A DNA stretch of 64,000 nt, taken from JAWWOW01 sp033851265 (GTDB lineage Bacteria > Actinomycetota > Actinomycetes > JAWWOW01). The stretch spans positions 372,001 to 436,000 of the forward strand of contig JAWWOW010000003.1 of assembly GCA_033851265.1 (NCBI GenBank), given 5' to 3'. This document shows positions 7,832 to 17,700 of this stretch, piece after piece. The notes beneath the pieces were generated by a model. It saw only the letters and a program-made list of their open reading frames with translations. It was not told where the DNA came from and made no database searches. Position 1 is the stretch's first letter. Every line of letters starts with the position of its first letter. The position numbers and the translations under genes are program-made.

Positions 7832-8983
7832 ATGCCTACCGACCAGCAGCTCGAGCTGCTTGCTAGTGACAACCGCGACTTGCTGCGGGAACGCGCCCGC
7901 GCGATGCGCCGGGCCGGCGCAACCCCGACGCAGATGAAGAAAGCCCTTGGCATCACGAGCACCTATCGCATCCAGTCGTGGGTGAAAGACATCCCGCCCG
8001 CTAACCCGCGACGCCGTGTGCGCGCCAAGGATGAGGTGCGTGCGCAGGCGCGTGAGCTTCGACGACTGGGGCGCACCTACACCGAGATCGCGGCCGAGCT
8101 CGGTGTCTCGAAGTCGTCGTGCTCGCTCTGGTGCGACGACATGCCCCGCCCCGCGCCACGCCCGGGCAAACGACGGGCATCAACATGGCTTCCGTACTTG
8201 AGGAGACGAGCCGCGGCCCGGGCCAATGCAAAACTGCAAGCCGCCTATGCGATTGGCCGACTTAGCGAGCGCGAGTTGTTTCTCATTGGTGTGACGCTCT
8301 ACATCTGCGAAGGGAGTAAGGCAAAGCCGTGGCGTCGTGACGAGGTGGTCGCCTTCGTAAACAGCGATCCCCGGGTGATCCAAACGTTCCTCGCGTGGCT
8401 TGATCTCTTGGGCGTGGATCGGAAGAACCTCCGCTACACGGTTCAGATACACGAGTCGGCCGATGTTCAGAGCGCTGAACAGTTCTGGATGGAACTGGTT
8501 CAAGCAAGCCCGGATGAGATGTACAAGACGGGTCTTAAGCGCCACAACCCGCGCACCGTGCGCGGTAACACCGGCGAGAACTACCGCGGCTGCCTGCGAA
8601 TCAACGTCCTCAAGGGGGCTGAGCTCTACTGGCGCATCGAGGGGTGGTGGTTCGGCATCGCCGAAGCCGTTGATGGGATCAGGCGGGTGAGTGCGTGGAA
8701 AGATGATTCGATCGATCCCGGGTCGTTCAAGGGCAGGACGAGGAGTTTTGGTCTCCTTCATCGAGGTTCGAATCCTCGCCCGGGAGCTCAGGGCGTAGAG
8801 CCGAATCCAGTCAACTTCAGTCCGTGGCTGCGGACCCCAAAGCCCGACCAACAGCGGTTATCCCTGCCAGAACCGCTGAGATTGCACAGAGAACGCATTC
8901 AGTGCGGCCAGACGCCCTATCCTCGAGGTGCCGCCGCTTCCCCACCCCGGCGCCCGGTCGAGCCAGGAGCCCCACCGCCGTGA
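7832..8983 (+). CDS. Two-HTH protein with LAGLIDADG-like endonuclease domain; frame runs through tRNA-Gln
   Basis: From the ATG at 7832 there are two helix-turn-helix segments (about residues 24-50, RRAGATPTQMKKALGI, and 68-97, GRTYTEIAAELGVSKSSCSLW). A C-terminal domain follows (about 150-285) with LYICEGSKAK, FVNSDPRVIQTFLAWLDLLG, YTVQIHESAD and YRGCLRINVLKGAELYWRIEGWW, which resembles the homing-endonuclease-like part of a widespread actinobacterial family. Product function is unknown to me. No stop occurs in frame before 8981, so the last 88 codons are tRNA-Gln and spacer sequence, and the TGA overlaps the glmU GTG. The true mature C terminus is therefore doubtful. Confidence 0.65.
   Translation: MPTDQQLELLASDNRDLLRERARAMRRAGATPTQMKKALGITSTYRIQSWVKDIPPANPRRRVRAKDEVRAQARELRRLGRTYTEIAAELGVSKSSCSLWCDDMPRPAPRPGKRRASTWLPYLRRRAAARANAKLQAAYAIGRLSERELFLIGVTLYICEGSKAKPWRRDEVVAFVNSDPRVIQTFLAWLDLLGVDRKNLRYTVQIHESADVQSAEQFWMELVQASPDEMYKTGLKRHNPRTVRGNTGENYRGCLRINVLKGAELYWRIEGWWFGIAEAVDGIRRVSAWKDDSIDPGSFKGRTRSFGLLHRGSNPRPGAQGVEPNPVNFSPWLRTPKPDQQRLSLPEPLRLHRERIQCGQTPYPRGAAASPPRRPVEPGAPPP
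8716..8786 (+). tRNA. tRNA-Gln (anticodon UUG)
   Basis: Cloverleaf drawn by hand: acceptor TCCCGGG 8716-8722 with CCCGGGA 8779-8785, D stem GTTC/GGAC (8725-8728/8736-8739), anticodon stem AGGAG/CTCCT (8741-8745/8753-8757) with seven-base loop TTTTGGT giving anticodon TTG at 8748-8750, and T arm CGAGG-TTCGAAT-CCTCG (8762-8778). G8786 is the discriminator; CCA is not encoded. It decodes CAA. It lies inside the open frame of the upstream two-HTH gene and 193 bp before glmU. Confidence 0.93.
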
Positions 8984-10479
8984 GCTACCCGCGTCCGGCT
9001 GCGGTTGTCATCCTCGCGGCAGGCGAGGGCACCCGGATGCGTTCGGCTACCCCCAAGGTCCTGCACGGCCTGCTCGGCCGCACGCTTCTCGGCCACGCCG
9101 TCAGCACTGCCCGCCAACTCGATCCCGAGCGCATCATCGTCGTGGTCGGCCACGGCCGTGACCTCGTTACTGAACACCTCGCCGAGATCGACGCGGATGC
9201 GATCCCCGTCTGGCAGGCCGAACAGAACGGCACCGGCCACGCCATGCGCACGGTGCTCGGCGAAGTCCCGGACCTCGACGGCACAATCCTCGTCGTTCCC
9301 GGGGACGCGCCGCTCCTGACCAAGGACAGCCTCGCCACCCTCCTGACGACGCACGACGAGTCCAAGGCGGCGACCACTCTGCTCACCGCCAACGTCGATG
9401 ACCCGACTGGCTACGGCCGCGTCGTACGCGACAACGTCGGGCGCGTCACCGGCATCGTCGAGGAGCGCGACGCGTCCGACGACGAGCGGCTGATCAACGA
9501 GATCGCCGCGTCGGTCTACGCATTCGACGCCGATCCCCTGCGCGGAGCGCTCGAACGCATCACCACTGACAACGCGCAGGGCGAGGAGTACCTCACCGAC
9601 GTTGTCGCGATGCACGTCGCGGAGGGTCTCACCGTGTCAGCTGTCGCCACTTCGGACTGGCGTGAGGCGGTTGGCGTCAACGACCGCGTTCAGCTCGCCG
9701 CGTCTGCGGCGTACCTGCGCAACCGCATCAACCGCGTCCATATGCGCGCCGGCGTGACGATCGAGGATCCGTCCACCACGTGGATCGGCACCGACGTCCA
9801 GATCGAGCCAGACGTCACGCTGCGACCCAACACGCGGTTGTACGGCGCAACGCGTGTTGCGGGCGGCGCTGAGATCGGCCCCGACACCACTCTTCTCGAC
9901 ACCCGCGTCGGTGCCGGCGCGCGCGTTCGCAGCTCGACCGCCGAAGGCGCCGAGATAGGGCCCCAGGCGGACGTCGGGCCCTACACCTACCTGCGACCCG
10001 GCACCAAGCTCGGGCCACGGACCAAAGCTGGGGCCTACGTCGAGATCAAGGGCAGCGAAGTCGGCGCGGATTCGAAGATCCCGCACCTCTCTTATGTCGG
10101 GGACGCGACGATCGGCGAACGATCCAACATCGGCGCGGCGACCGTCTTCGTCAATTACGACGGGATCGAAAAGCACCACACCGAGGTGGGCGACGACGTC
10201 CGCATCGGCAGTGACACGATGTTGGTGGCTCCGGTCGACGTGGGTGATGGCGCCTACACCGCCGCGGGGTCGGTCGTCACCGAGGATGTGCCGCCGGGTG
10301 CGATGGCAGTCGGCCGGGCGCGACAGCGCAACGTCGAGGGTTGGGTCGAGCGCAAACGGGCGGGTACGCCGTCGGCGGAGGCAGCGGCCAAGGCGCGTGG
10401 ACAACAAGACAGCGACAGCGATCAACCCAGCGACACCGAGCCAGATCGCCAGGCGGGGACCGAGGGAGCAAGCGAGTGA
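8980..10479 (+). CDS. glmU: Bifunctional N-acetylglucosamine-1-phosphate uridyltransferase / glucosamine-1-phosphate acetyltransferase
   Basis: Makes UDP-GlcNAc for peptidoglycan and for the polysaccharide locus downstream. The N-terminal uridyltransferase has VILAAGEGTRMRS near residue 8, QAEQNGTGHAM near 79, and GYGRVVRD. The C-terminal left-handed beta-helix acetyltransferase carries hexapeptide repeats ending in SYVGDATIGERSNIGAATVF. GTG 8980, preceded by AGGAG at ten bases, gives 499 residues, normal for actinobacterial GlmU; the frame extends upstream to 8824 but without family sequence. Its start overlaps the preceding frame's TGA (GTGA) and its own stop overlaps prs (GTGA). Confidence 0.96.
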   Translation: MSYPRPAAVVILAAGEGTRMRSATPKVLHGLLGRTLLGHAVSTARQLDPERIIVVVGHGRDLVTEHLAEIDADAIPVWQAEQNGTGHAMRTVLGEVPDLDGTILVVPGDAPLLTKDSLATLLTTHDESKAATTLLTANVDDPTGYGRVVRDNVGRVTGIVEERDASDDERLINEIAASVYAFDADPLRGALERITTDNAQGEEYLTDVVAMHVAEGLTVSAVATSDWREAVGVNDRVQLAASAAYLRNRINRVHMRAGVTIEDPSTTWIGTDVQIEPDVTLRPNTRLYGATRVAGGAEIGPDTTLLDTRVGAGARVRSSTAEGAEIGPQADVGPYTYLRPGTKLGPRTKAGAYVEIKGSEVGADSKIPHLSYVGDATIGERSNIGAATVFVNYDGIEKHHTEVGDDVRIGSDTMLVAPVDVGDGAYTAAGSVVTEDVPPGAMAVGRARQRNVEGWVERKRAGTPSAEAAAKARGQQDSDSDQPSDTEPDRQAGTEGASE

Positions 10480-11453
10480 GCGGCATCAAGAAGACCGGCC
10501 AGAAGAACCTCATGCTCTTCTCCGGCCGCGCGTACCCCGAGCTGGCCGAGGAGATCGCCAAGCATCTCGGCATCGAGCCGACTCCAACCGAGCTGCGTGA
10601 CTTCGCCAACGGTGAGATCTACGTGCGTTTCGAAGAGTCGGTGCGCGGCTGCGACGCGTTCGTCATCGAGAGCCACGCGGCGCCGATCAACCAATGGATC
10701 ATGGAGCAACTCGTCATGGTCGATGCGTTGAAGCGCGCGTCAGCCAAACGCATCACCGTGGTCGCGCCGTTCTATCCCTATGCGCGTCAGGACAAGAAGC
10801 ACCGCGGTCGCGAGCCGATCTCCGCACGGCTCATCGCCGACCTGTTCAAAACAGCCGGGGCGGACCGCCTCATGTCCGTCGACCTGCACACGTCGCAGAC
10901 CCAGGGTTTCTTCGACGGACCGGTCGACCATTTGTTTGCACTTCCGCTACTCGCCCAGCACGTCGAAGAGCGGTACGACGTTTCCCGCATGACCGTGGTC
11001 TCCCCTGACGCCGGCCGCGTGCGCGTTGCCGAACGCTGGACCGACCGTCTCGGCTCCCCCTTAGCGATCATCCACAAGCGTCGTGACCCGAACACGCCCA
11101 ACGAGGTCAAGATGTTCGAGGTCGTCGGTGAGGTCAAAGGTCGCACGTGCGTGATCGTCGACGACATGATCGACACTGCGGGCACCATCACCAAGGCAGC
11201 CGAGACACTCATCGAGAACGGCGCGGTCGACGTCATCGCAACGGCGACGCACCCCGTTTTGTCCGGTCCCGCCATCGACCGGCTGAAGAACTCCCAGATC
11301 AGCGAGGTCGTGGTCACGAACACGCTCCCGGTCCACTCCGAAGCGCAGTTCGACAAGCTAACGGTGCTCTCGATCGCCCCCCTCATCGCGCGGGCGATCG
11401 GCGAGGTGTTCGACGACGGCTCGGTGACGAGCCTGTTCGACGGGAACGCCTGA
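10476..11453 (+). CDS. prs: Ribose-phosphate pyrophosphokinase
   Basis: Cytoplasmic PRPP synthetase feeding nucleotide, histidine and tryptophan synthesis. The 325-residue protein shows the class I flexible-loop region YPYARQDKKHRGREPISARL near residue 99, and the PRPP-binding loop VIVDDMIDTAGT near 226. GTG 10476 overlaps the glmU stop (GTGA). The tight glmU-prs pairing is conserved in Actinomycetota and links two users of phosphorylated sugars. Confidence 0.96.
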   Translation: MSGIKKTGQKNLMLFSGRAYPELAEEIAKHLGIEPTPTELRDFANGEIYVRFEESVRGCDAFVIESHAAPINQWIMEQLVMVDALKRASAKRITVVAPFYPYARQDKKHRGREPISARLIADLFKTAGADRLMSVDLHTSQTQGFFDGPVDHLFALPLLAQHVEERYDVSRMTVVSPDAGRVRVAERWTDRLGSPLAIIHKRRDPNTPNEVKMFEVVGEVKGRTCVIVDDMIDTAGTITKAAETLIENGAVDVIATATHPVLSGPAIDRLKNSQISEVVVTNTLPVHSEAQFDKLTVLSIAPLIARAIGEVFDDGSVTSLFDGNA

Positions 11454-11463
11454 CCGCGGCGGA

Positions 11464-11469
11464 TAGACT
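11464..11469 (+). promoter_or_regulatory. Candidate -10 box (TAGACT) upstream of rplY
   Basis: TAGACT matches the actinobacterial TANNNT -10 pattern and lies 33 bp before the chosen rplY start. This leaves room for the GAAGGAG ribosome-binding site at 11486-11492. No good -35 hexamer is visible at the expected distance. Confidence 0.35.
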
Positions 11470-11501
11470 TTCCGCAATTCCATTCGAAGGAGCAGTTGGC
11501 C

Positions 11502-12221
11502 GTGGCCCAGGTCCGTATCGCCTCCGAACCGCGCACCGAGTTCGGCAAGGGCGCTGCTCGGCGCATCCGCCGGTCCGACCGGGTGCCCGCCGTCCTCTAC
11601 GGCCACGGCACCGACACGCGTCATCTGACTTTGCCGGGTCACGACCTGATGCTGGCGCTCAAGGGCGGAGCGAACACGCTCCTCGAGATCGAGATCGACG
11701 GGGAGACCGAGCTGGCGCTGCCCAAGCAGGTAGTCCGCGACCCGATCAAGGGCTTCTTCGAACACCTCGATCTGCTGCTCGTGAAGCGCGGCGAGAAGGT
11801 CACGGTCGACGTTCCGATCACTGTTGTCGGCGATGCTGCGCCCGAAACCATCGTTGACCTGCAGCAGACGACGCTCGCGGTCGAGGCCGAGGCGACGAAC
11901 ATCCCCGGCGGCTTCGAGGTTTCGGTCGATGGCCTCCAGGTCGGTGCGTCCATCCACGCCAGCGAAGTTTCGCTCCCGTCGGGTGTCACGCTCGTGGCCG
12001 ATCCCGACCTCGTTGTTGTCCACGTGATGGCGCAGGTCAGCGCCGAGGCGCTCGAAGCGGAACTCGCCGAGGCGGAGGCCGAGGCGGGCGCCGGAGCTGC
12101 GGCTGCGGCTGCCGCCGAAGGCGAAGCTGCCGCCGAGCCGGCCGCCGAGGGCGAAGACGCCCCCGCTGCCGAGGGTGGCGAGGGTGCCTCCGGCGATGCC
12201 GAGGGCAAGGCGAGCGAGTAA
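11502..12221 (+). CDS. rplY: 50S ribosomal protein L25/CTC-type general stress protein
   Basis: Binds 5S rRNA. The first ~95 residues are the L25 domain (VRIASEPRTEFGKGAARRIR, VPAVLYGHG), followed by the CTC/TL5 C-terminal beta domain to about residue 175. An Ala/Glu-rich, low-complexity tail of about 60 residues then follows, common in actinobacterial CTC proteins. GTG 11502 has GAAGGAG nine bases upstream; the in-frame TTG at 11496 sits too close to that site. It is followed by pth with only 6 nt between. Confidence 0.93.
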   Translation: MAQVRIASEPRTEFGKGAARRIRRSDRVPAVLYGHGTDTRHLTLPGHDLMLALKGGANTLLEIEIDGETELALPKQVVRDPIKGFFEHLDLLLVKRGEKVTVDVPITVVGDAAPETIVDLQQTTLAVEAEATNIPGGFEVSVDGLQVGASIHASEVSLPSGVTLVADPDLVVVHVMAQVSAEALEAELAEAEAEAGAGAAAAAAAEGEAAAEPAAEGEDAPAAEGGEGASGDAEGKASE

Positions 12222-12227
12222 CCCCCG

Positions 12228-12902
12228 GTGTCGCTCCTCCACCCCCGACGCCAACGCTCACGAAGTCGGGAGGATCCGGCGGCCGATACCGATGCACAGA
12301 CACATGCCGCGGCCGACGCCGATTCCGACGGCAGCCCGTGGCTCGTCGTCGGGCTCGGCAACCCCGGCCCGACCTATGCCAACAACCGGCACAACGTTGG
12401 CGCGATGGTCCTCGACCTGCTGGCCGAGCGCATGGGCGCGCGGCTGAAGTCGCACAAGGGTCGCGCGGACGTCGCCGAAGGCCGCCTCGACGGCCATCGG
12501 GTGGTGCTCGCCCGGCCCCGGTCGTACATGAATGAATCGGGGGGACCGGTCGCGGGCCTCAGCTCGTTCTTCCGCATTTCTCCGCAGCGCCTGGTCGTCA
12601 TTCATGACGAGCTCGATATCCCATTCGGGACTGTGCGCTTGAAGTACGGCGGCGGGGATGGCGGTCACAACGGGTTACGGTCTGTTCGCGCTTCGCTGGG
12701 CACCGGCGACTACGTCCGCGTGCGGGTCGGGGTGGGGCGTCCCCCCGGGCGGGTGGACCCGGCGGAGTTCGTGCTCCGCGACTTTTCCCCGCCTGAACGC
12801 AAGGAAGTTCCGGAGATCCTGGGGCGGGCCGCCGACGCCGTACAGACCCTGATCGACGACGGGTTAGCGGCTACGCAAAATCGTTACCACGCAGATGGGT
12901 GA
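12228..12902 (+). CDS. pth: Peptidyl-tRNA hydrolase
   Basis: Releases tRNA from peptidyl-tRNA that drops off the ribosome. Family motifs: LVVGLGNPGPTYANNRHNVG with the catalytic His in RHNVG, RPRSYMNESGGPV, and VIHDELDIPFGTVRLKYGGG followed by GHNGLRSV. GTG 12228 is the only start in frame before GLGNPG and yields 224 residues, including an unusual charged N-terminal extension of about 40 residues before the fold begins. The extension may be translated or the true start may use a codon I do not recognise. The rplY-pth order is conserved. Confidence 0.94.
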   Translation: MSLLHPRRQRSRSREDPAADTDAQTHAAADADSDGSPWLVVGLGNPGPTYANNRHNVGAMVLDLLAERMGARLKSHKGRADVAEGRLDGHRVVLARPRSYMNESGGPVAGLSSFFRISPQRLVVIHDELDIPFGTVRLKYGGGDGGHNGLRSVRASLGTGDYVRVRVGVGRPPGRVDPAEFVLRDFSPPERKEVPEILGRAADAVQTLIDDGLAATQNRYHADG

Positions 12903-12965
12903 GTGTCCGTTCCGCCATTTGATCACACAGAGTGTCCTAGAAGTGGCGTTTCGTTAACGCACCGA

Positions 12966-12994
12966 ATTGGGTCGATTACAGAGAGTAGCCAATA
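12966..12994 (+). promoter_or_regulatory. Candidate promoter before the exopolysaccharide initiating transferase
   Basis: The gap between pth and the next gene is distinctly A/T-richer than its surroundings. TTGGGT, 17 bases and CAATAT form the only reasonable -35/-10 pair I can see in it. A transcript from here would have a long leader. Low confidence. Confidence 0.25.
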
Positions 12995-13162
12995 TCCCTT
13001 TTCTCCCAAACGTACCTTTACAGAGCGTGACATTTCTCGTATACATTCATCGCGGTAACGGCACGTGAACAGCACATAACGGGGGACCGGGGATGGTCGC
13101 GGCCACAGTCGCGGTCATCTGTTCAGGTTCCGTTCGGCAGCAGCGGAATGGGGGGCGATTGC

Positions 13163-14629
13163 GTGACTACTGTCAGCGAAGCTCTCCGCGCTGATCTCGG
13201 CGAGGACGTCTATGTCGCCGAAGCCACCATTCATCGCCTGGGCTGGCGTCGCGTCTATCGCGCATCGCTGCTCGCCGCCGACGCTGCCGCCGGCCTTCTT
13301 GCCGCCGGGATCGTGGTGGCGGTCAGCTCGCCGGACGCGCTGGCGACGCGTATTGCGCTCGCGACAACGATCACGCTCGGCTGGCTGCTCGCGTGTTCCG
13401 CGGGTCGCACACACGACCTGCGCAGCATGCCCGGAGCAACCGATGACATCCGCGCACTTGCTCGTGTTGCCGTCATCCTCATGGCGTTGTCCGGATTCAT
13501 CGTGCTTGCGTTCAACGCGCACGGGTGGCGGGAGGCCGTTGTCGTCGGAATCCCCGCGGCGTTCGGCGTGTCTGCGCTGACACGTATCGGTGGCCAAGGC
13601 ATGTTGCGCGCCGCTCGCAACCGTGGCCGTTGTTTCAATCGGGTTGTCGTCGTTGGCGGTGAAGAGGAAGTACTCGACCTCGTCGGTCGCATGAGGCGCG
13701 ACCCACACCTCGGACTCGACCCGGTCGCTGCATGTGTTCCCGGTGGCGGTAACCGGCTTTCCCTCGTGCGTTACCAGGTGCCCGTCGTCGGCGACATGTG
13801 GGACGCCGCTGCGACCGCGCGTCGGTTCCGGGCCGCTGGCGTGGTTGTCGGATCGGGTCCCGGCATCGACGCGACGGTCGTTCGCCGCATCGGCTGGCAG
13901 CTCGAGGACGAGGCCGTTGAGCTGGTTGTGGCGCCCCCGCTCACCGAGGTTGCTGCCTCCCGCGTATCGGTGCGAACCCTCGGCTCGGCGCCCATCGTGC
14001 ACGTTGCGAGCCGGCCGATCGGCGGAGTCGCGATGTTCGTGAAGGGTGCCATTGAACGCACGTTCGCGGGCGTGGCTTTGGTGATCCTTGCTCCGATGCT
14101 GTTGACGATCGGTATGGCCATCCGGTTGACCGGTCGCGGGCCCGCCTTCTTCCGGCAGGTACGCGTTGGCAAAGACGGTCGCGAGTTCACGTTGCTGAAG
14201 TTCCGCACGATGGTCCCGAATGCCGACGACATGCTGGCCGACCTCAGCCACCTCAACATTTGCGACGCCGGGCCACTGTTCAAGATCCAGCGGGACCCGC
14301 GCGTGACGTCGATCGGCGCGTTCCTCCGCCGCACGTCGCTCGATGAGTTGCCGCAGCTGTTCAACGTCCTCCGCGGACGCATGGCACTTGTCGGGCCGCG
14401 ACCACCGTTGCCTGGCGAGGTTTCGCGCTACTCCGACGATGTTCACCGTCGTCTGCTCGTGAAGCCAGGGCTGACCGGACTCTGGCAAGTAAGTGGACGC
14501 TCGGATCTGTCGTGGGAAGAGTCGGTCCGTCTCGACCTTCGGTACGTCGAGAACTGGTCGCTCGCGCTTGATCTGCAAATCCTCTGTCGTACGTGGTCCG
14601 CTGTCGTGAGGGGCCGAGGGGCGTACTAG
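13163..14629 (+). CDS. Exopolysaccharide polyprenyl-phosphate sugar-1-phosphate transferase (WbaP/WcaJ type)
   Basis: Initiates polysaccharide repeat-unit assembly by moving a sugar-1-phosphate onto undecaprenyl phosphate. Hydrophobic helices occupy the N-terminal ~140 residues, then a CoA-binding/Rossmann-like cytoplasmic part, and another hydrophobic segment near residue 300 (VALVILAPMLLTIGMAI). The catalytic domain has GPAFFRQVRVGKDGREFTLL, KFRTMVPNAD, RRTSLDELPQLFNVLRG, LVGPRPPLPGEV and KPGLTGLWQVSGRS. GTG 13163 has a G-rich site 7 nt upstream; ATG 13148 is an in-frame alternative. It opens the exopolysaccharide locus; the sugar is not predictable. Confidence 0.93.
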   Translation: MTTVSEALRADLGEDVYVAEATIHRLGWRRVYRASLLAADAAAGLLAAGIVVAVSSPDALATRIALATTITLGWLLACSAGRTHDLRSMPGATDDIRALARVAVILMALSGFIVLAFNAHGWREAVVVGIPAAFGVSALTRIGGQGMLRAARNRGRCFNRVVVVGGEEEVLDLVGRMRRDPHLGLDPVAACVPGGGNRLSLVRYQVPVVGDMWDAAATARRFRAAGVVVGSGPGIDATVVRRIGWQLEDEAVELVVAPPLTEVAASRVSVRTLGSAPIVHVASRPIGGVAMFVKGAIERTFAGVALVILAPMLLTIGMAIRLTGRGPAFFRQVRVGKDGREFTLLKFRTMVPNADDMLADLSHLNICDAGPLFKIQRDPRVTSIGAFLRRTSLDELPQLFNVLRGRMALVGPRPPLPGEVSRYSDDVHRRLLVKPGLTGLWQVSGRSDLSWEESVRLDLRYVENWSLALDLQILCRTWSAVVRGRGAY

Positions 14630-14636
14630 CTGCACG

Positions 14637-14664
14637 ACCGGCCTGCACTAACAGCAGGGCCGGT
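14637..14664 (+). terminator. Hairpin after the initiating transferase gene
   Basis: ACCGGCCTGC at 14637-14646 pairs with GCAGGGCCGGT at 14654-14664, with one bulged base and a seven-base loop, eight bases after the stop codon. No U tract follows, so it is either a weak terminator or an mRNA-stabilising stem. A second perfect stem, CCGGCC 14711-14716 with GGCCGG 14721-14726, lies just before the ribosome-binding site of the next gene. Confidence 0.4.
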
Positions 14665-14748
14665 GAACAACGAACGAAAATGACCATCTGCCTGTCGGGG
14701 GGCAGCGAGACCGGCCAGTGGGCCGGAGGCAGAAACGGAGATTTTCCA

Positions 14749-17700
14749 ATGGCGTCCAGCCTCAATGGACAGGGCAGCCGTCGGCGGGTGGTGCTTCGCC
14801 GCTGGCGCTCGAGCGTTGCTGTGTCGGTGCTCGCGCTCATCGCAACGGGCGTCGGATTGCCCACGCAAAGTGCGTCGGCTTTCGACATCACGCAGCCCAC
14901 GGTCGTGAGCGACGACCCTGTCACCTGGACCCCGCAGGTGATGGATGGGTCCGTGCACGCGTTGGCAATGGCTGGCAACACGCTGGTCGCCGGCGGCACG
15001 TTCACGGCGGTGCAGGACTCCCACCGGATCCAGCCACCGGTGAGCCGGGCGAACCTGTTCGCGGCCGACGCCACGACTGGCGACATCAACACGACCTTCA
15101 CACCCACCACCAATGGTCAGGTGGAGGTGATCGTCGCTGCACCTGATGGTCAGTCGGTCTACATCGGGGGCGCGTTCAACCAGGTCAACGGCATTGCGAC
15201 CTACAACCTCGCCAAGATCCGTCTCTCTGACGGCAGCCTCGACCCGACGTTCAAGCCGAAGCGGCTCGACGGTCGTGTGTTCACGATGCAGCTCGCGAAC
15301 AACAAGCTCTACATCGGCGGATCGTTCACCAAAGTCGGCGCAGTCAGCATCGGTCGCCTCGCCGCGCTGAACCCGATTACGGGTGTCACCGATACGGCGT
15401 TCAACGTGCCATTTGCCGGGACCCACCGTCAGGGCACGACGTCCGTGCAGAAGTTCGACATCACCCCTGACGGCACGCGAATGATCGTCATCGGCAACTT
15501 CGTGACAGTGGGCGGCCTGGACCGTGACCAGGCGGCGATGCTCGACCTGACCGGCGTCCCGAGCGTGGCCAACTGGGAGACCGACCGTTACAAGTCGGCG
15601 TGCTCCTCGTCGTTCAACTCCTACATGCATGACGTGCAGTTCTCACCCGACGGTGCCTACTTCGTGATCGGCACGACAGGCGCGTACTTCGCCAACACGT
15701 TGTGCGATGGCTCTGCGCGCTGGGAGACGGGCGCGACCGGTAGCGGCCTCCAGCCGACCTGGATCAACCTCACTGGCGGGGACACGATCTGGAGCGTCGC
15801 CATCACCGGTACCGCCGTGTATCTCGGCGGGCACTTCCGTTGGCAGAACAACCCGATTGCTGCCAACCGGCCCGGGCCTGGTGCCATTTCGCGGCGCGGC
15901 CTCGCCGCCCTCGACCCGAACACCGGCCTGCCCCTCGACTGGGACCCGACCCGCGAGCTCGGCCAAGGCGTGTTCGACATGCTGCCCACCCCGCAAGGCC
16001 TGTGGATCGGGCACGACACCGATCTCGTTGCCAACGAGGTGCACTCCAAGCTGGCGTTCTTCCCGCTGGCCGGCGGTCACTCCGTGCCGAACCCCGGCGC
16101 TGGTTCGCTGCCGTCGACCGTCTACCAGATCGGCCAGACCGGAAACCAGGTCGGCACGCGGATCATCCATCGCATCAACGTCGGTGGACCGAGCGTCAAG
16201 GCGACCGAGCAAGGCAATTCCGGGGCCCCGGACTGGGCCGCGGACGATCAGAACAACCCATCGCCGTACCACAACGCCGGGAGTACGACGCAGTCGACGA
16301 GCAGCTCGATCACGATGACGGGCGTCCCAACGACGACGCCACAAAACGTCATGAAGGACAACCGAATCGACCCAGCCGGTGACCCGGAGATGACGTGGAG
16401 CTTGCCGGTTGCGGCTGGGACTCCTGTCGAGGTGCGCCTTTACTTCGCCAGCATTGACAATGTTGCATCCGGGGCGCGGATCTTCGACGTCAGCATCGAC
16501 GGCTCGTGGTTCCAGACGGATTACGACATCCGCAGCCGCGAGGGCAACCGTGTCGCTGCGATGAAGCAGTGGGAGACGAGCAGCGACGGCAGTATCGACA
16601 TCGCCTTCCGGCACAAGGTCGGCGATCCGACCCTGGCCGCTATCGAGGTCGTCAAGACGTGCGGTGCGCAAGATGTGCTGACCCCCGCTGACTCGATCAC
16701 CCGTCGGAGCTTCGACGGGACCGTCGTCGGTGCACCGACACCGGTCGTCACCACGGGCCAGGCCTGGAGCCAGTCGCGCGGCGCGTTCATGCTGGCCGGC
16801 ACGCTCTACACCGCCTGGAACGACGGGAAGATCTGCTCGCAGAGCTTCGACGGCACCACCATGGGTGGCGCGTCACCGATCAACTACATGGCCAACAACT
16901 TCGGTAACGACCTGCGCAACCTGGGTGGCATGTTCTACAACAGCAACCGGATCTTCTACACGGTTCCTGGTCAAACCTCGCTGTTCTGGCGCTGGTTCAC
17001 CCCACAGAGCAACGTCATCGGCGCGACGGCGTTCATCGCGACTCCGAACATCACAGGGATCGACTTCTCGATCGTCGGCGGCATGTTGCTGAGCGGCAAC
17101 AAGCTGTACTTCACGCAATGGAATAACGGTTTGCTCCGGCGCATCGACTGGAACCCCAACACGCTGACACCCATCGCTGGCACTCAGGTCACTCTGAGTG
17201 GGCCGGGGATCGACGGCATCGACTGGCGGCAGCAGAGCCTCACGATGTTGTCCGTGGCGGGTACCGTCGCCGACAACCGCGCGCCACACGCGACGTGGGC
17301 GTCGAACTGCAACCAGCTGGCGTGTGCCTTCACGAGCGCCGGCTCCGGCGACCCGGATGGCACGGTCGCGTCGTACCTCTGGGACTTCGGCGACGGATCG
17401 ACGTCGGGATTGCAGACACCGAGTCACACCTACGCCGTCAAGGGCACCTACAACGTGACGCTGACGGTGACGGACAACGGTGCGCTGACTGGATCGCAGG
17501 CAAGGCCGCTGACCGTGACCGTTCCACCGCAGCCACCGGTGGCGTCGTTCACGACCTCGTGCGTCCAGTTGACGTGCAGCGTCGATGCCAGCGCATCGAC
17601 GGACGCGGACGGGACGATCTCGTCGTACGCCTGGAACTTCGGTGATAGCGCGACGACGTCGGGCAACCCGGCTTCGCACACCTACAGCGCGGCAAACACC

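Noticed and set aside
13115..14635. 506-codon minus-strand frame opposite the phosphoglycosyltransferase
   Set aside because: Low-complexity, His/Arg-rich translation; the plus strand has all catalytic motifs of the transferase.
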